This document shows positions 1 to 10,619 of a stretch of 64,000 bases of DNA, in pieces. Positions within the stretch are counted from its first letter, which is position 1, and every line of letters starts with the position of its first letter. The notes below the pieces were generated by a model. That model was not told where the DNA came from. It saw only the letters and a program-made list of their open reading frames with translations, and made no database searches. The translations under genes were made by a program, and so were the position numbers. Source of the DNA: Pectinophora gossypiella (lineage: Eukaryota; Arthropoda; Insecta; Lepidoptera; Gelechiidae); the NCBI RefSeq assembly GCF_024362695.1, contig NC_065423.1, positions 1,481,001 through 1,545,000 of the forward strand. Reading direction: 5' to 3'.

Positions 1-205
1 ATTGGCTGCCTCTATTGCTAGAGTAATCGGGTCGTCGGGATCGTATATTACGTCCTTCGGACGCCGATACTTTTCCGTACCGTCCTGGTTCGATTCCCAA
101 GGTCAGTAGAAAAGTATGTCTTTCTTCTTGTGTGGGTTGTGAGGTCAATAACTGAGCTCATCATTCCTGGTGTCAGGACTACTATTGAACCGTTGCTGCT
201 TACAT
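1..205 (-). repeat. SINE-B tail and tRNA-like scraps at window edge
   Basis: 118-205 matches the inverted SINE-B tail (GTGTGGGTTGTGAGGTCAAT, CTGGTGTCAGG). GGTTCGATTCCC near 90 is box-B-like. Nothing else was recognised. Confidence 0.4.
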
Positions 206-260
206 CAGCTCAAGCATGATTTAAAAAGGGATTGTGCCGTCTACAACAATGTTGTACTAT

Positions 261-408
261 GTACGGTCACGAGCATTAATATATATACGCTTTTGTACCA
301 TGTCACATTAACTTTTTTGACAAATTGAACTGTAAGTCTCACTAAATGTCAAATATGTTAGTGCGACAGAGTCCTAAAGTAGGTACATTATATTGCTCAT
401 AACTGTAC
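261..408 (+). mobile_element. F-family MITE
   Basis: About 150 bp with imperfect terminal inverted repeats of about 22 bp: GTACGGTCACGAGCATTAAT at the left and the complement of TTGCTCATAACTGTAC at the right. It matches copies at 1296-1452 and 35774-35922. Confidence 0.6.
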
Positions 409-424
409 ATGATCAATATAACTC

Positions 425-705
425 ATCCGGTTTGAATACCGGTGGGGAGATATCACAAAATTTGTGATCCCTAGTTTCGTTAGGACATTACAGGTTGATC
501 ACCTGATTGTCCGAAAGTAAGATGCTCCGTGCTCGGAAGGCACGTTAAGTCGTTGGTCCCGGTTACTACTTATTGATGTAAGTAGGTAAGTAGTCGTTAC
601 ATGAGCCATGTCAGGGGCCTTTAACGGCTCAATCATAACTCTGACACCAGGGTTGATGAGGCTGGTATTCCACCTTACAACCCACACGATAGGAAGAAGA
701 ATATG
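425..705 (+). mobile_element. SINE-B copy
   Basis: tRNA-derived SINE. The box B remnant GGTTTGAATACC is followed by the family body (CCTAGTTTCGTTAGGACATT, GAAGGCACGTTAAG, CATGAGCCATGTCAGGGGCC) and the tail CCACACGATAGGAAGAAGA. The 5' head is truncated. Confidence 0.7.
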
Positions 706-724
706 ACACATGTTATATTCTCTC

Positions 725-900
725 TCACGACTTTATCCCAATTGGGGTAGTCAGAGGTGCATACAAGATCTTTCTGTTAGACCAACGTGATAGGTAGGTG
801 AGCCGTATGGTAGAGCCAACGGTATTAGTGAAAACTGCATTTAAGATTAATAACTCATTGGTGCATGTTCCGGTGCATTGGTGTGTGGTCCAGGTTCGAT
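725..900 (+). repeat. J-family repeat
   Basis: Shares ATCCCAATTGGGGTAGTCAG, TTTCTGTTAGACCAACGTG and GGTGAGCCGTA with copies at 14655, 15893, 34990 and 55560. Probably a SINE or LINE tail; class not determined. Confidence 0.5.
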
Positions 901-1175
901 TCCCGATGGCGACATTGTCAAAATCACTTTGTGAGACTGTCCTTTGTTTGGTAAGGACTTTTCAGGTTTGAATCACCTGATTGTCCAAAAAAGTAAGATG
1001 ATTTCGTGCTTCGGAGGGCACGATAAGCCGTTGGTCCCTGCTATTAGCCGTAAAAACACCTCCACCAACCCGCAGAGGAGCAGCGTGGTGGAGTATGCTC
1101 CATACCCCCTCCGGTTGATTGAGGGGAGGCCTGTGCCCAGCAGTGGGACGTATATAGGCTGTTTATGTATGGTGC
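885..1175 (+). mobile_element. SINE-D copy
   Basis: tRNA-derived head with box B GGTTCGATTCCC, then CAAAATCACTTTGTGAGACT, CACCTCCACCAACCCGCAGA and the 3' end CCCAGCAGTGGGACGTATAT. The inverted counterpart is at 4765-5095. Confidence 0.7.
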
Positions 1176-1295
1176 ATGTTCGGTACTGGGGTTTAAACCG
1201 GCGCTCCCCGTTTGAGAAGCAAGCGAGTGAACCACAATGTATCCCTAGGCATGATTTTACTTCGATGCTAGCAGGAGACTTCTTAGTATTCGATC

Positions 1296-1452
1296 GTACG
1301 GTCACGAGCATTAATATGTATTAATGGTATACACTTTAATACCATGTCACATTCACTTTTTTGACAAATTAAACCGTAAGTCTCACTAAATGTCAAATAT
1401 GATAGTGCGACAGGGTTCTAAAGTGGGTATATGATATTGCTCATGACTGTAC
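1296..1452 (+). mobile_element. F-family MITE
   Basis: Same ends and core (TGTCACATTCACTTTTTTGAC, CTCACTAAATGTCAAATATG) as 261-408. The ORFs read through this region are artefacts of the repeat. Confidence 0.6.
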
Positions 1453-1564
1453 ATGTCTTTGACATGTCTCCATGCTAAATCATACGTGACGGAATGTACA
1501 AAGTAGTTCTTATTGTACGTGCAAAATTACATTGAACATCGATGAATTAGCTTAGGCTGACAAA

Positions 1565-1760
1565 ACTAAAAACTAAGTACACGGCAAATGGCTTATATTC
1601 ATCAATATATTAAATTACGCTTTAATATTGCTGAATATAAGCCTAGTTAATATATTAATGTATATAAGACATTTGCCATGTACTTAGTTAAGAGTCTTTT
1701 TGTAATTATTTCTTTTTATTTTGGTGCAATAAAGTGTATTTGTATTGTATATGTTACATC
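1565..1760. repeat. LINE 3' tails arranged as inverted repeat
   Basis: AACTAAGTACACGGCAAATG on one side and CATTTGCCATGTACTTAGTT on the other, enclosing a palindrome (GGCTTATATTCA / TGAATATAAGCC). The right arm continues into the common LINE end TTGGTGCAATAAAGTGTATT also seen at 53705-53820. Confidence 0.5.
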
Positions 1761-1761
1761 T

Positions 1762-1922
1762 GGGGCCTGTTTAATAAAACTTACAATTGTAAATTACAAT
1801 GACAATTTGATGTACATTGCGGAGTTTGTGATCACAAATATTTTGCAGTTTCATATTAGCTACGTAATGAACACCAAATTGTCGTTGTAATTTACAATTG
1901 TAAGTTTTATTAAACAGGCCCC
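1762..1922. mobile_element. L-family palindromic MITE
   Basis: 161 bp. Arms of about 60 bp begin GGGGCCTGTTTAATAAAACT and are repeated in inverse orientation at the right end. A second copy is at 36403-36560. No coding capacity. Confidence 0.75.
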
Positions 1923-1977
1923 TGTTATTTTCTTATCCGCCGAAAAGGAAAGGGACGGATGATAAACATTAAAAGGT

Positions 1978-2250
1978 AGCTTCTGTGCTGAACAGGGAGG
2001 GAACAAAAACATAGAGCACGTTCAGCTTCCCGGGTATGTCGTAAAATCCGACAGAGAGATCGTGTCCTTTCTAACATGACGAGCAATTGTTATGGGCTAT
2101 CAGCTGATCCATTGTCACCATAAGGTTCATCATATCCACCTTAGACTTCGTATCAACAGTGGCTGCAAATTGTCTTTGATTACTTGTGCCTCTGCTCACC
2201 CTATTACGGACTATGGGCGTGAGCTTGTGTGTTTTTGTATGTACACCTAT
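1978..2250 (-). repeat. I-unit repeat
   Basis: Matches 20415-20680 and, inverted, 33875-34260: CACGTTCAGC, CCCGGGTATGTCGTAAAA, ATCAACAGTGGCTGCAAATT, GATTACTTGTGCCTCTG. A long dispersed repeat, probably SINE-like. It explains the short ORFs in this stretch. Confidence 0.55.
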
Positions 2251-2474
2251 TCGTATTATAAAGAGAAAGTTTATCGTGTCTGGGGCTTCCCCTCAGACAT
2301 TGTTTTTTATATACGTAATCGCGTATATAATAATTCTATGCTTTAGCTAGTGTACAAAATGTTTTAATGTTCGAAGACATTTACTTGATTATTATGTTGA
2401 TGACTTTTTACTTGTTGTATTAGGTATTTATTTAGTACTTTTTAGTTTATTTAGGTACCCGTTTCTTATTGTAT

Positions 2475-3300
2475 TATCAAATCAAATCAAATCAAATATA
2501 CTTTATTGCACACAACATACAAAACAAATTAACACAGATGATGATGTATCATGTAAATTATTTAGATATAAAAAGACCGTTGAGTTTTGTACTTATTTTA
2601 ACTTTAAATAAATAAATAATTAAGTAGTTTAACCTCAAATTAACCTACGTAATGAAATAAAGGATATAAGTACCTACTTAGATTTTAATTTTATTAAATA
2701 GTGAATCACATCATACAGGACATTCAAAACTGATTTGATTTATCAATCAGACGATAACATACCTACGTACAATTAAAAATACTTATCCCCTGCAAAGAAT
2801 AAAAATAAAACAAAATAAATTAAAAAAAAACTTACAAAAAATGCTAAAACAGCGACCTCCAAAGACAATCCAAGAAATTAAAAAAATAAACATTCACTTT
2901 TTAATAGCACGTGGAACTTTTTAAATTTCAAACTTCGAACGCGTTTTCGATAGAACGATTGCTTTGCAACTGAATGAGAATTTCATTGGCCATTTTGCGC
3001 TAAAAAGCGGGACAGAATGTGTCAGACTGTTCACAGTTAATTTTCAACTTTGTTGTATAACGGCAACGGTATAAATTCTTTTGCGTTTTCGCTGTTGTTA
3101 TTACTATTTGTTTGCAAGATAACGGTATTCGGGTCAGTGACGTCTTTTTTGTCCAGTTGAATTGTATATAGGAACTGATTTTGCGGATATGAGACAGCGA
3201 ATTATAGTTTTAATGAGTGTAAGAGAGACAGAACTGTCACTGGACATTGCATTGTCGATGGTCAGTCTCATTTGGTCAATTAAAATTGATTTAGAGACTA
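2475..3300. other. LINE tail followed by unassigned AT-rich DNA
   Basis: 2475-2570 carries an (AAATC)n start and ATACTTTATTGCACACAACA, a LINE 3' end in minus orientation. From about 2570 to 3300 I see no repeat family or convincing gene. Confidence 0.3.
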
Positions 3301-3410
3301 GTAAAGGACTTTCCAGGCTAAGTTCCTCAAAATCAATAGAGATGACGCTGTACAGTTTTTTCTTCGTTTAAACTTCTAATTTCATGGATAATAGACATAG
3401 ACATCTTTCA
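3300..3410 (+). repeat. O-family dispersed repeat
   Basis: Shares TTTCCAGGCTAAGTTCCTCA and CTTCTAATTTCATGGA with 5140-5270 and partly 24790-24885. Class unknown. Confidence 0.4.
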
Positions 3411-3477
3411 TCTTTGTTTTTGGGTATAAATGACCCTTTTTATTTCACCCACGCACGATTACATATTCCACTAAAAA

Positions 3478-3625
3478 GTAATATGATCCGTGCTTCGGAA
3501 GGCACGTTAAGCCATTGGTCGCGGTTACTACTTACTGATGTAAGTAAGTAGTCATTGCATGAGCCATGTCAGGGGCCTTTGGTGGCTCAATAATAACCCT
3601 GACACCCACACGATAAGAAGATCTA
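3478..3625 (+). mobile_element. SINE-B 3' fragment
   Basis: GTAATATGATCCGTGCTTCG through GGCTCAATAATAACCCTGAC and CACACGATAAGAAGA; head missing. Confidence 0.6.
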
Positions 3626-3784
3626 AACATAATCTTAAATCTTTTTTATTTTTATTTCAGGTAAGTAAAGCATATTTCACTACCAAACCAGAGGTGCCGA
3701 AGTCGAGCCCAGGTAGGTAAAATGATTAGTATTCAAAGTGAATATCGTATAAGTAATTTATTTTTAAATTTTAAACCTGTAATG

Positions 3785-4260
3785 GTACTTAGTGAATGTT
3801 GGGTATGGCAGAAGAAGCATGAAAGAAGGATTAATGCCATAGAAATGAGGTCGTAGCATCTGTGGTGTTGAATTGAGTGATAGAGTGAGAGACAGTATGA
3901 TAAGAGAGAGATGTGGTGTAAAAGACGACAGAGTGACTACGACAGAGAGAAGAAAGGAATGTTAAGTTGTTTTGGACACGTAGAGCGGATGAAGGGTAAT
4001 AGGATTACGAAAGCAGTTTAAAAAGCGAAGGTTGATGGTAGGGCTGGCAGAGAAAGACCTAGAAAGACTTACATTGACCAAATTGGAGATGTCCTTAGAA
4101 AAGTTTCAGAACGATCTACTCTGAATCAGCGTGCGTGTATGAAACGATTGATAAATTTGGAGGAAGCAAGAGAAGTGTGTCAGGATCGAAGTAAATGTAA
4201 TTCCATAGTCTCTGCTTACCCCGGTGGGAAATAGGCGGGAGTTATATGTGTGTATGTAAA
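3785..4260 (+). mobile_element. RTE-like LINE C-terminal fragment, decayed
   Basis: Translations with several stops give VWQKKHERRINAIEMRS, GMLSCFGHVERMKGNR, GRERPRKTYIDQIGDVL and ACMKRLINLEEAREVCQDRS, the recurrent end of lepidopteran non-LTR polymerases. It ends with SAYPGGK and a stop. A related minus-strand piece is at 5765-5935. Confidence 0.65.
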
Positions 4261-4760
4261 TGGAAAATAAAATACAAAAATATCAATTTTTTATTTACTA
4301 TTAATTACTTAATTAATTTAAACATAACTAATAAATTCATAAATAAAGCTTAGTCTTTAAAATACTTTTTCGAACTTTTTTTTTTATATTTAGCCGGATA
4401 TCAATTGACTATTTGGCCAAGCTAGAACGATGATGATTGGTGTTGATTGTAGGACTGCATTTGTTTCGAATATGATCTGAAAAAGAAAAACAATACATTT
4501 TGTACTCTTTTTTTTAATGAAATGGGCTCTTTGAGCACAATCTCACCTGATGGTAAGTGACTACGTATGCTATGATGGCAAATGCCTATTCACTCTAGCC
4601 TTGAAGACTCCCAGACGACGGCAGACAGTTCCAGACCTTACTCATTTATTACTATAGCTTTTTTAACCCTAAACTTGCATAGCAAAAATTGCTATTAAAC
4701 AATAAACAGGATTGTGGGTACTACTTCGCCCCATTTGTCAAATCGCCTTCCTAATACATA
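4260..4760. other. Unassigned AT-rich stretch
   Basis: Contains a weak possible minus-strand last exon (4476-4409, phase 1, 22 codons to TAG) after a CTTTTTCAG acceptor, without family support, and a repeat scrap (TGAGCACAATCTCACCTGAT, also near 55000). Confidence 0.2.
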
Positions 4761-4764
4761 ACAT

Positions 4765-5095
4765 AAACAGCCAATATACTTACGTCCCACTGCTGGGCAC
4801 AGGCCTCCCCTCAATCAACCGGAGGGGGTATGGAGCATACTCCAACACGCTGCTCCAATGCGGGTTGGTGGAGGTGTTTTTACGGCTAATAGCCGGGACC
4901 AACGGCTTAACGTACCCTCCGAAACACGGAATCCATCTTACTTTTTCAGACAATCAGGTGATTCAAGCCTGAAAATTCCTTACCAAACAAAGGACAGTCT
5001 CACAAAGTGATTTTGACAATGTCCCCATCGGAAATCGAACCCGGACCTCCAGATCGTGAGCCTAACGCTCTAACCACTAGACCATGGAGGCTGGC
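4765..5095 (-). mobile_element. SINE-D copy, nearly full length
   Basis: Inverted SINE-D: CCCACTGCTGGGCACAGGCC at its 3' end, and CCATCGGAAATCGAACCCGG and GCTCTAACCACTAGACCATG as complement of boxes B and A. This is the most complete copy in the window. Confidence 0.75.
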
Positions 5096-5139
5096 CTTCC
5101 TAATACAAAGTTTAAAATATGCTCCGCATCATGGAAGTA

Positions 5140-5270
5140 ATCCTCAGATTTTAGCGGAATTGATGAGGAAGTTTCCAAGCTACGTTCCTCAAAAACAATA
5201 TAGGTAGATGGCGTTGTAAAGAGTTTCCTTCGTTTATCCTTCTAATTTCATGGAAAACAGACATATTATG
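5140..5270 (+). repeat. O-family dispersed repeat
   Basis: GGAAGTTTCCAAGCTACGTT through CTTCTAATTTCATGGAAAAC; matches 3300-3410. Confidence 0.4.
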
Positions 5271-5765
5271 AGTGTTCTATTTGTTGGCATCCCCAACAAA
5301 ATTATATTGTTATTTAAGTATGGCAATACTTTTTTTCTTCTGAACTAGAATCTGCGTAAGGTGTATCGTGTGTTAAAACTTTAAAATATAAAATTAATAA
5401 AAGCGCCGTTAACAACATTGTCCAGCTGTATTATTCATCGCATCGCCAACACCATCTAGGTGCCCACACTATTGTTGTTAATATAGAAAATTATTGCCTC
5501 TTACTTTCTCCTTCTTTATAAATCGTCTTTTACTCATTTGGTTTACATGCCTGAACCGGCTAAGCATGCCTTTCACAACTCTCGTCCTGGGTACTTCAAA
5601 GTCGTAAGACTGAATGTCCTTTTAAAATCGAATTACTGAATTATTTATTGCATTCCATGTAGTTTAATGGGGTGTTACATAGTCATTGGAACTAAAATAT
5701 CCAAACCTCAATAACAAATTATTGTGTCTTGATTATTTTTAACCTTACCTTGATACATACATACG
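5270..5765. other. Unassigned stretch
   Basis: No gene or recognised repeat. Holds the possible gene A polyadenylation AATAAA (minus strand, about 5650). Confidence 0.2.
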
Positions 5766-5935
5766 TAAACTCATTGCAGCAAACTATGGAATTCCATTTG
5801 CTTCGATCCTAACACACTTTCCTTGCTTCCTCCACAATTCTTCAATCGTTTCATATACGCAAGCTAGTTCAGAGTAGATCGTACTAAACCTTTTCTAAGG
5901 ACATCTCCAATTTGGTCAACTTATACTTTACCTTG
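5765..5935 (-). mobile_element. RTE-like LINE C-terminal fragment
   Basis: The complement of TTCCTTGCTTCCTCCACAAT and CATCTCCAATTTGGTCAACT matches the ACMKRLINLEEA and DQIGDVL part of 3785-4260. It lies just 3' of gene A. Confidence 0.55.
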
Positions 5936-5959
5936 ATCATCAGTTCTTAAATGTTCCCA

Positions 5960-8900
5960 TTAACACATCATGCTGTCAGGTTCTGAAGTATCTTTTTCCG
6001 TCTTCTTGTTCTTTTTGGGGTCATGTTGGGCTATTTTCTTAACATATTTGCCGATAAGCGGTACAGCGGTAGGACCAGAAATGTCTGCTACTGGTTCTTG
6101 TGGTTGTTCTGGGGGTAGCAGGTTCGATGGTTCTTGGAACACTGTCGCGTTGGTTGATAAGGCTGAAAATTGAAAAAAAATTGGTTAAATAAACAAACGC
6201 CACGTGGTTACCAAGTTCTCGCCCCTGTTGAATGAAGCTCAAACACAGTTGGCGAGGAACAAAACTTATAATGTAATATCTCATTAATACCTTCTTTTTT
6301 TATTATGTCTGATAATAAACACATTTTTTTATTTGATTTGAAGAGTTGGTACATTGTATGTACTGTACCTACATCTCTACATTTCCCTTCAGGAATTTGT
6401 ATGAAAACTGTACCAAGTTTGAAAAAAAAAACAGATTTGGTGAAAAGTCCAGTGTTCATTCGTCTAAGGTCTTCGTGTAAAAAGTAGTAGCGAGTGTTGA
6501 GCGGTGTCTTATGACTACTTTTTTTTTAAGCGCTCACAGACACCGTGTTTAGGGAAAGTCACAAAGAGATTTTTAAATCGAAAAGATATTAGTTTTCAAT
6601 ATAATATATATTGGGTGGATGTTAGTGTAATAGTAGTTAGTAAATAATCAAGGTTAGTGATTATTTAGAAGATATGAATGCATGGGATTAACTGTCTGAG
6701 AACTGATATTAGGCAGCTAAATTATTCAATTGTATAACAATATTTCATGTTTATTTTTTTCAAAAGAACGTCTAGGGCCCTGTGCCGAGGTTTTTCTTGC
6801 AGCTTCTATACAGGTTGTGAGATGCTGCAGTAGTTTTAGGCGGATGAGACGTTCGTTATGTAAAAATTGACGATTCAAAGTGTACCTACTGAACCTACTG
6901 AAAATGTTGAATATTTTTGATATTTTTGAATTTGAATTGAATTTGATGGCGCCGGCGCCGGCATCGGCTTAATGCCGATATAGATCGAATCGCATGGACA
7001 CCGTAAGGACCCCGCATCAGGACCCGGTGGTGTAACGGTTAACACGTTCGTCCCGGCTTGACAATAGGTGCGCGGCTATGAGTTCAAGTCCAATCCGCGA
7101 CAGAATTAGCAGTCGTTAATAACCATCAATCCGCACTAGGCCCGCGTGATGGATTAAGGCCCGATCTCCCTATCCATCCATAGAGAAGGCCCATGCCCCA
7201 GCACTGGGGACGTTAACGGGCTGATGATGATGAGACAAGAATTGAGAATGCTACACGGACAAGAGCGTAGCTTTTAAATTACTGATCAAACGGAATAGGG
7301 ATCACGGGCATCTTATGACCCGATTACTGTAGTGGTTTAGCCATAACGACCGCCAATCAGCTTGCGAAAGTAAACACTTTATGATTCAATTCCACAAATA
7401 ACACTTATCGCTATCGTCCCCATTGGTTTCCTTTCTACGTAATACTATCAAATAAGATACTGAGCCCTCCTAGGACCTTCGGCTATGTTGTTTTCTTATA
7501 TATACAGGGTGTTAGTGACATCGTAACGAAATCTTTGAGGGATGATTCAGACCATGATTCTGAATTGATCAAGTAGAATTTTCCGTTGGACTTAGGATCT
7601 TTTTTGTTTTTTTTTTGACGTGACTTATTGTAGATTTGCCGCAGATGGCATTAACTACTTGGCCGGACAAATGGGGAGCGCTGAAGGCTCTCATCCGGTA
7701 TAACGTTTAAGACAACAGGCCTGAGGGTGCCCAGTTAGGCGCGAACCTCGGCTCAGGGCGTCGTCTGAGAGGAAAAATATTTGAAAGAATTAATCGACCC
7801 TAGTGGGTCGATAGCGATAAGCGCTGAATAGGACTTGGGATCGACCATTATCTATATACGCCGATAAGGCTAACCATCTACCACATTGATCAAACAGAAA
7901 GCTGGGTGAGGCGTGGGTACTTAGTGCATCTTGTGGCGAATATACGATAAGGTGCAAAAGTCCAATCAATTTCTTGCAAAGTAATATAGTAACTGGTTAC
8001 ACTTAAGACCACCTGGTTACCATGTCGTTTCTGTGATAGACCAAAACACTTACAAAAACATGAATTTTATAATTATGACAACTAATGGTTCATAATTTCA
8101 CCACTGTTTACAAATAATTCGCCAGGCCCAGTGACTGCACTTTTTCTCTTTGATTGTACATGAAGTCACACATCTGCGGCGAGCCGAGGTTCGCGCCCAA
8201 CTGGGCACCCTCAGGCCTGTTGTCTTAAACGTTGTACCGGGTGAGAGCCTTCAGCGCTCCCCATTTGTCCGGCCAAGTAGTTAATGCCATCTGCGGCAAA
8301 TCTACAATAAGTCACGTCAAAAAAAAAAACACATCTGCGGGTAGATACAAACGTTATGCTATGTTATGTCAAATTATTGAACTGACCTTTGTCAGTATCC
8401 TGTTGTTTCCGAGTCTGTCGCCTATTGCCACAGACCGGACACTCCATACAAGAATCTCGTTCTTACTGTTACCGTGTAATTATGAGCGAGACAGACAGTA
8501 TGTGCGCGCTCATTTACTCCTTAACGGCTTACGGTTATTTAGAGTAAAGTGGACCCAGCGAGGGTGTGAGGTACATCTAACTTAGCACCCATACAAATTG
8601 GTGGGGGTGGAGAATGTCCATCTTCTCCATCGTGTGGGTTGTGAGGTGAATTACCAACCTCATCAACCCTGGTGTCAGTACTTACATCAGTAAGTAGTAA
8701 CCGGGACCAACGGTTTAACGTGCCTTCCGAAGCACGTATCATCTTACTTTTTGGACTATCAGGTGATCAGCCTGTAATGTCCTAACCAAACTAGGGATCA
8801 CAAAGTGATTTTTGTGATATGTCCCCACCGGGATTCGAACCCGGGACCTCCGGATCGTGAGCCCAACGCTCAACCACTGGACCGTGGAGTCCGTTATTTA

Positions 8901-9133
8901 TAAGTAGTATTACTCTTTATTCTATGCTATTGCCAAAATCAAACTTTATGGTTGGATCAGCCTATAACCCATTAGGACACAATACCTCTGTCGGAACGAC
9001 ATACCTGAGTAGACAAGCAGCTAAACGTATCCTGTTTTTTATCTTCGAAGTATATACCTACTTCATCAAAAAAAAAAAAAAAAAACTTACCTGTAAAATT
9101 TTTCCTTTGTAACATTCCGGTTTCTGGATTCAT
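5960..9133 (-). CDS. Small two-exon gene A, SNLLPPE family, function unknown
   Basis: Exon 1 is 9133-9091 (ATG plus 14 codons, phase 1) and ends at a GTAAGT donor. Exon 2 is 6162-5960, after a TTCAATTTTCAG acceptor. The split codon joins as G|CC (Ala) and the frame stays open to TAA at 5962-5960, giving 81 aa. Exon 1 reads MNPETGMLQRKNFT. Exon 2 starts LSTNATVFQEP followed by SNLLPPE (residues 27-33), then a Pro/Gln-rich stretch, then a basic segment (KKNKK) and an acidic C-terminus ending DSMMC. There is no signal peptide or membrane segment, so it is probably intracellular (inference). The ATG sits in ACAACAATG, like gene D. The 2.9-kb intron is packed with repeats. Genes B and C share the phase-1 junction and the SNLLPPE block, which is the main support for a real gene. 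I do not recognise the product. A possible AATAAA lies about 310 bp past the stop. Confidence 0.6.
6660..6945 (+). mobile_element. T-family LINE 3' end
   Basis: TAGGGCCCTGTGCCGAGG, GCTGCAGTAGTTTTAGGCGG and ATGAGACGTTCGTTATG, ending in a GATATTTTTGAATTTGAATT tail. Other copies: 13285-13545, 21455-21545, 40180-40440, 52508-52640. In the gene A intron. Confidence 0.6.
7020..7228 (+). mobile_element. SINE-C copy
   Basis: tRNA-like head (GGTGTAACGGTTAACACG and GAGTTCAAGTCC), body with TCCGCACTAGGCCCGCGTGA and CCCAGCACTGGGGACGTTAA, tail GATGATGATGA. Inverted copy at 31571-31850. Confidence 0.7.
7285..7420 (+). repeat. Diverged piece of the jockey-like LINE 3' region
   Basis: GACCCGATTACT, CCAATCAGCTTGCG and AACACTTATCGCTATCG match 44787-44910 inside the composite element. 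Confidence 0.4.
7505..7600 (+). mobile_element. N-family MITE, left half
   Basis: CAGGGTGTTAGTGACATCGT after TA, then GATGATTCAGACCATGATTC. The right half is absent, replaced by a LINE tail. The full copy is at 32382-32611. Confidence 0.55.
7606..7850 (-). mobile_element. Jockey-like LINE 3' end
   Basis: Begins with the poly-T/TGACGTGACTTATTGTAGAT complement of the LINE tail, then CTACTTGGCCGGACAAATGG and CAACAGGCCTGAGGGTGCCC, the same as 44900-45107. Confidence 0.65.
7850..7955 (-). repeat. J-family repeat
   Basis: GATCGACCATTATC, CAGAAAGCTGGGTGAGG and GTGGGTACTTAGTGCATCTT, the complement of the J family. Confidence 0.45.
8173..8322 (+). mobile_element. Jockey-like LINE 3' end
   Basis: GAGCCGAGGTTCGCGCCCAA to AAGTCACGTCAAAAAAAAAA. 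Opposite orientation to the tail at 7606-7850, 320 bp away. Confidence 0.65.
8400..8610 (+). repeat. R-family dispersed repeat
   Basis: CCGGACACTCCATACAAGAA, TTTACTCCTTAACGGCTTAC and TACAAATTGGTGGGGGTGG, shared with 24200-24360 and 50185-50395. Class unknown. Confidence 0.45.
8620..8895 (-). mobile_element. SINE-B copy, full length
   Basis: Inverted: ATCGTGTGGGTTGTGAGGTG at the 3' end, and GGGATTCGAACCCGGGACCT plus CTCAACCACTGGACCGTGGA as complement of the tRNA-like head. In the gene A intron. Confidence 0.75.
9068..9085. repeat. Poly-A run beside gene A donor
   Basis: A homopolymer immediately following the exon 1 GTAAGT donor on the minus strand (poly-T in the intron). Confidence 0.7.
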
Positions 9134-9740
9134 TGTTGTAAGTGTCTAACTAATACTTTCACTTTTAATAAAACCACATATACTTAAATAGGTATTACTG
9201 TTAAAGTATTATTTTTGTATTTAATTCTTGTACATATCACAATGCGTTCGAATCGTCGGAGAAACCGACCGCAACTGAAGTCTAATCTACTCTGTTTGGT
9301 GCTTTTAAATGCTATGAACATTATTATTAAATTCTGCGTCAGTTTCCCAGTACTTCCCCGCATGACACAGGCACCTGTTTCTGCAACTCAGGCGCACACA
9401 TTAACGTACACAAATAAAATCTGTAGCTATGAATGTGTTTTTAAATGTTTTATTTTTACTGGGGATGTCCTAAAAATGTTTAGTAGGTCTTTTCAGCAGG
9501 GTCTGCATGAGAATGCGCGCGACGCTGATTATGTAGAGGGCTTCGAGCAATAAACGCAGCCAATCCTATCTACATATTGATAGACGCCGAACGGCTATTA
9601 TATTGGTCAAAACCCGCAATATAATTCGCGCCGCGCGCGGCATGGTTGCCGTGACGCTAGGGCTGAAGATTAATTAATCTGTTTTTTTTTTGACTAAATA
9701 TCTGGACCAGGTAATCAAACTCAAAAATAGCTCATAAAGT
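9134..9740. other. 5' flank of gene A
   Basis: No repeat recognised up to about 9740, so it is likely to include gene A's promoter. A 112-codon plus-strand ORF (9215-9553) has no recognisable features. GC-rich CGCGCCGCGCGCGG near 9628. Confidence 0.25.
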
Positions 9741-9744
9741 CATC

Positions 9745-9895
9745 ATCATCTCCCTGAAGATTTGACAGTCCGGTTTTTACAGAAGAGACTGCCTGTCTGA
9801 CCTTTCAACCCGCGAAGGGAAAACCAGCCCAATGCAGGCTGAGCACGTGATAATCATTTATGTTCCAAACATGAATTAGAAAAAAAAATCGACAT
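9745..9895 (-). mobile_element. SINE-A partial copy
   Basis: GAAGATTTGACAGTCCGG, CGACTGCCTGTCTGACC-like and GAGCACGTGATAATCATTTA. Internal part and head deleted. Confidence 0.55.
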
Positions 9896-10184
9896 ACATT
9901 GGTTTAGTGGGGTTGTAGGTTATCCCAATTTAATTTTACAATCGAGCACAGGAGGGAAGGATAATGTCGTCCCTGATGCCCTCTCACGATTGCTGCATGT
10001 GGAATTGTGGATGCCATCGATGCTCCAAATGCAGGAACCGGTGATGAGTGGTGTGGTGTGGTGGTGTGTGTGTGTGTCGTGGGGCCCCAGGTTCTAGGTC
10101 TGTGCTGGGATTGGAACCTGCGACCTGAAAGCAAAATAGTATATACAAATAAATTATGTGGAAACTATAAAATTATAATATACA

Positions 10185-10465
10185 GTAAGAAAGAAAGAAA
10201 GAAACATTTATTACTTCCGGACACCACAGACACAGACAGACAGGTACATTACATTTAACACAGGACAGAAACCACACGGAAATCAATAAGTACATAGACA
10301 AAAAAAATATATACCAAAACAAAAATAAAAACAAACCAAAATCATGAAAACAATAATAATAAAACTAAGTATTCTAAATGCAACGCACTGACGGCCCGAT
10401 CATCTGCGGTGGCGTCTGGAATAAAAGGACCTCGCTCAGCATAAGTCGCGACGTGAGCCAAAAGA
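10185..10465 (-). mobile_element. G-family retroposon 3' end with (GAAA)n
   Basis: A microsatellite start, then CATTTATTACTTCCGGACAC, GCACTGACGGCCCGATCATC and GGACCTCGCTCAGCATAAGT. Nearly the same sequence is at 24400-24715. Confidence 0.6.
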
Positions 10466-10525
10466 AGAAGCCAGTGCAATTTAGCACTCTTTTATTATTA
10501 ATTTAACGTTACACAAAAGTCAACC

Positions 10526-10605
10526 CCCCCCCCCCCCCCCTCTGGTTGATTGAGGGGAGGCCTGTGCCCAGCAGTGGGACGTATATAGGCAGTTTATGTT
10601 ATGTA
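10526..10605 (+). mobile_element. Poly-C run plus SINE-D 3' fragment
   Basis: A run of about 16-18 C is followed by GATTGAGGGGAGGCCTGTGC and the SINE-D end. Confidence 0.6.
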
Positions 10606-10619
10606 TGTACAAAAGTCAA

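Noticed and set aside
944..1324. 126-codon ORF and its opposite-strand partner
   Set aside because: It lies almost wholly within SINE-D and an F-family MITE; the reading frame is a by-product of repeat sequence.
2092..2346. 84-codon plus-strand ORF
   Set aside because: It covers the I-unit dispersed repeat, which also occurs at 20415 and 33875 with disrupted frames.
4409..4476. Minus-strand exon after a CTTTTTCAG acceptor, phase 1, 22 codons
   Set aside because: No SNLLPPE block, no matching first exon nearby, and too short to separate from chance.
8820..8895. tRNA gene on the minus strand
   Set aside because: Head of a SINE-B copy, not an independent tRNA.
9215..9553. 112-codon plus-strand ORF upstream of gene A
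   Set aside because: No recognisable domain, antisense to the expected promoter region of gene A, and no splice or start context stands out.
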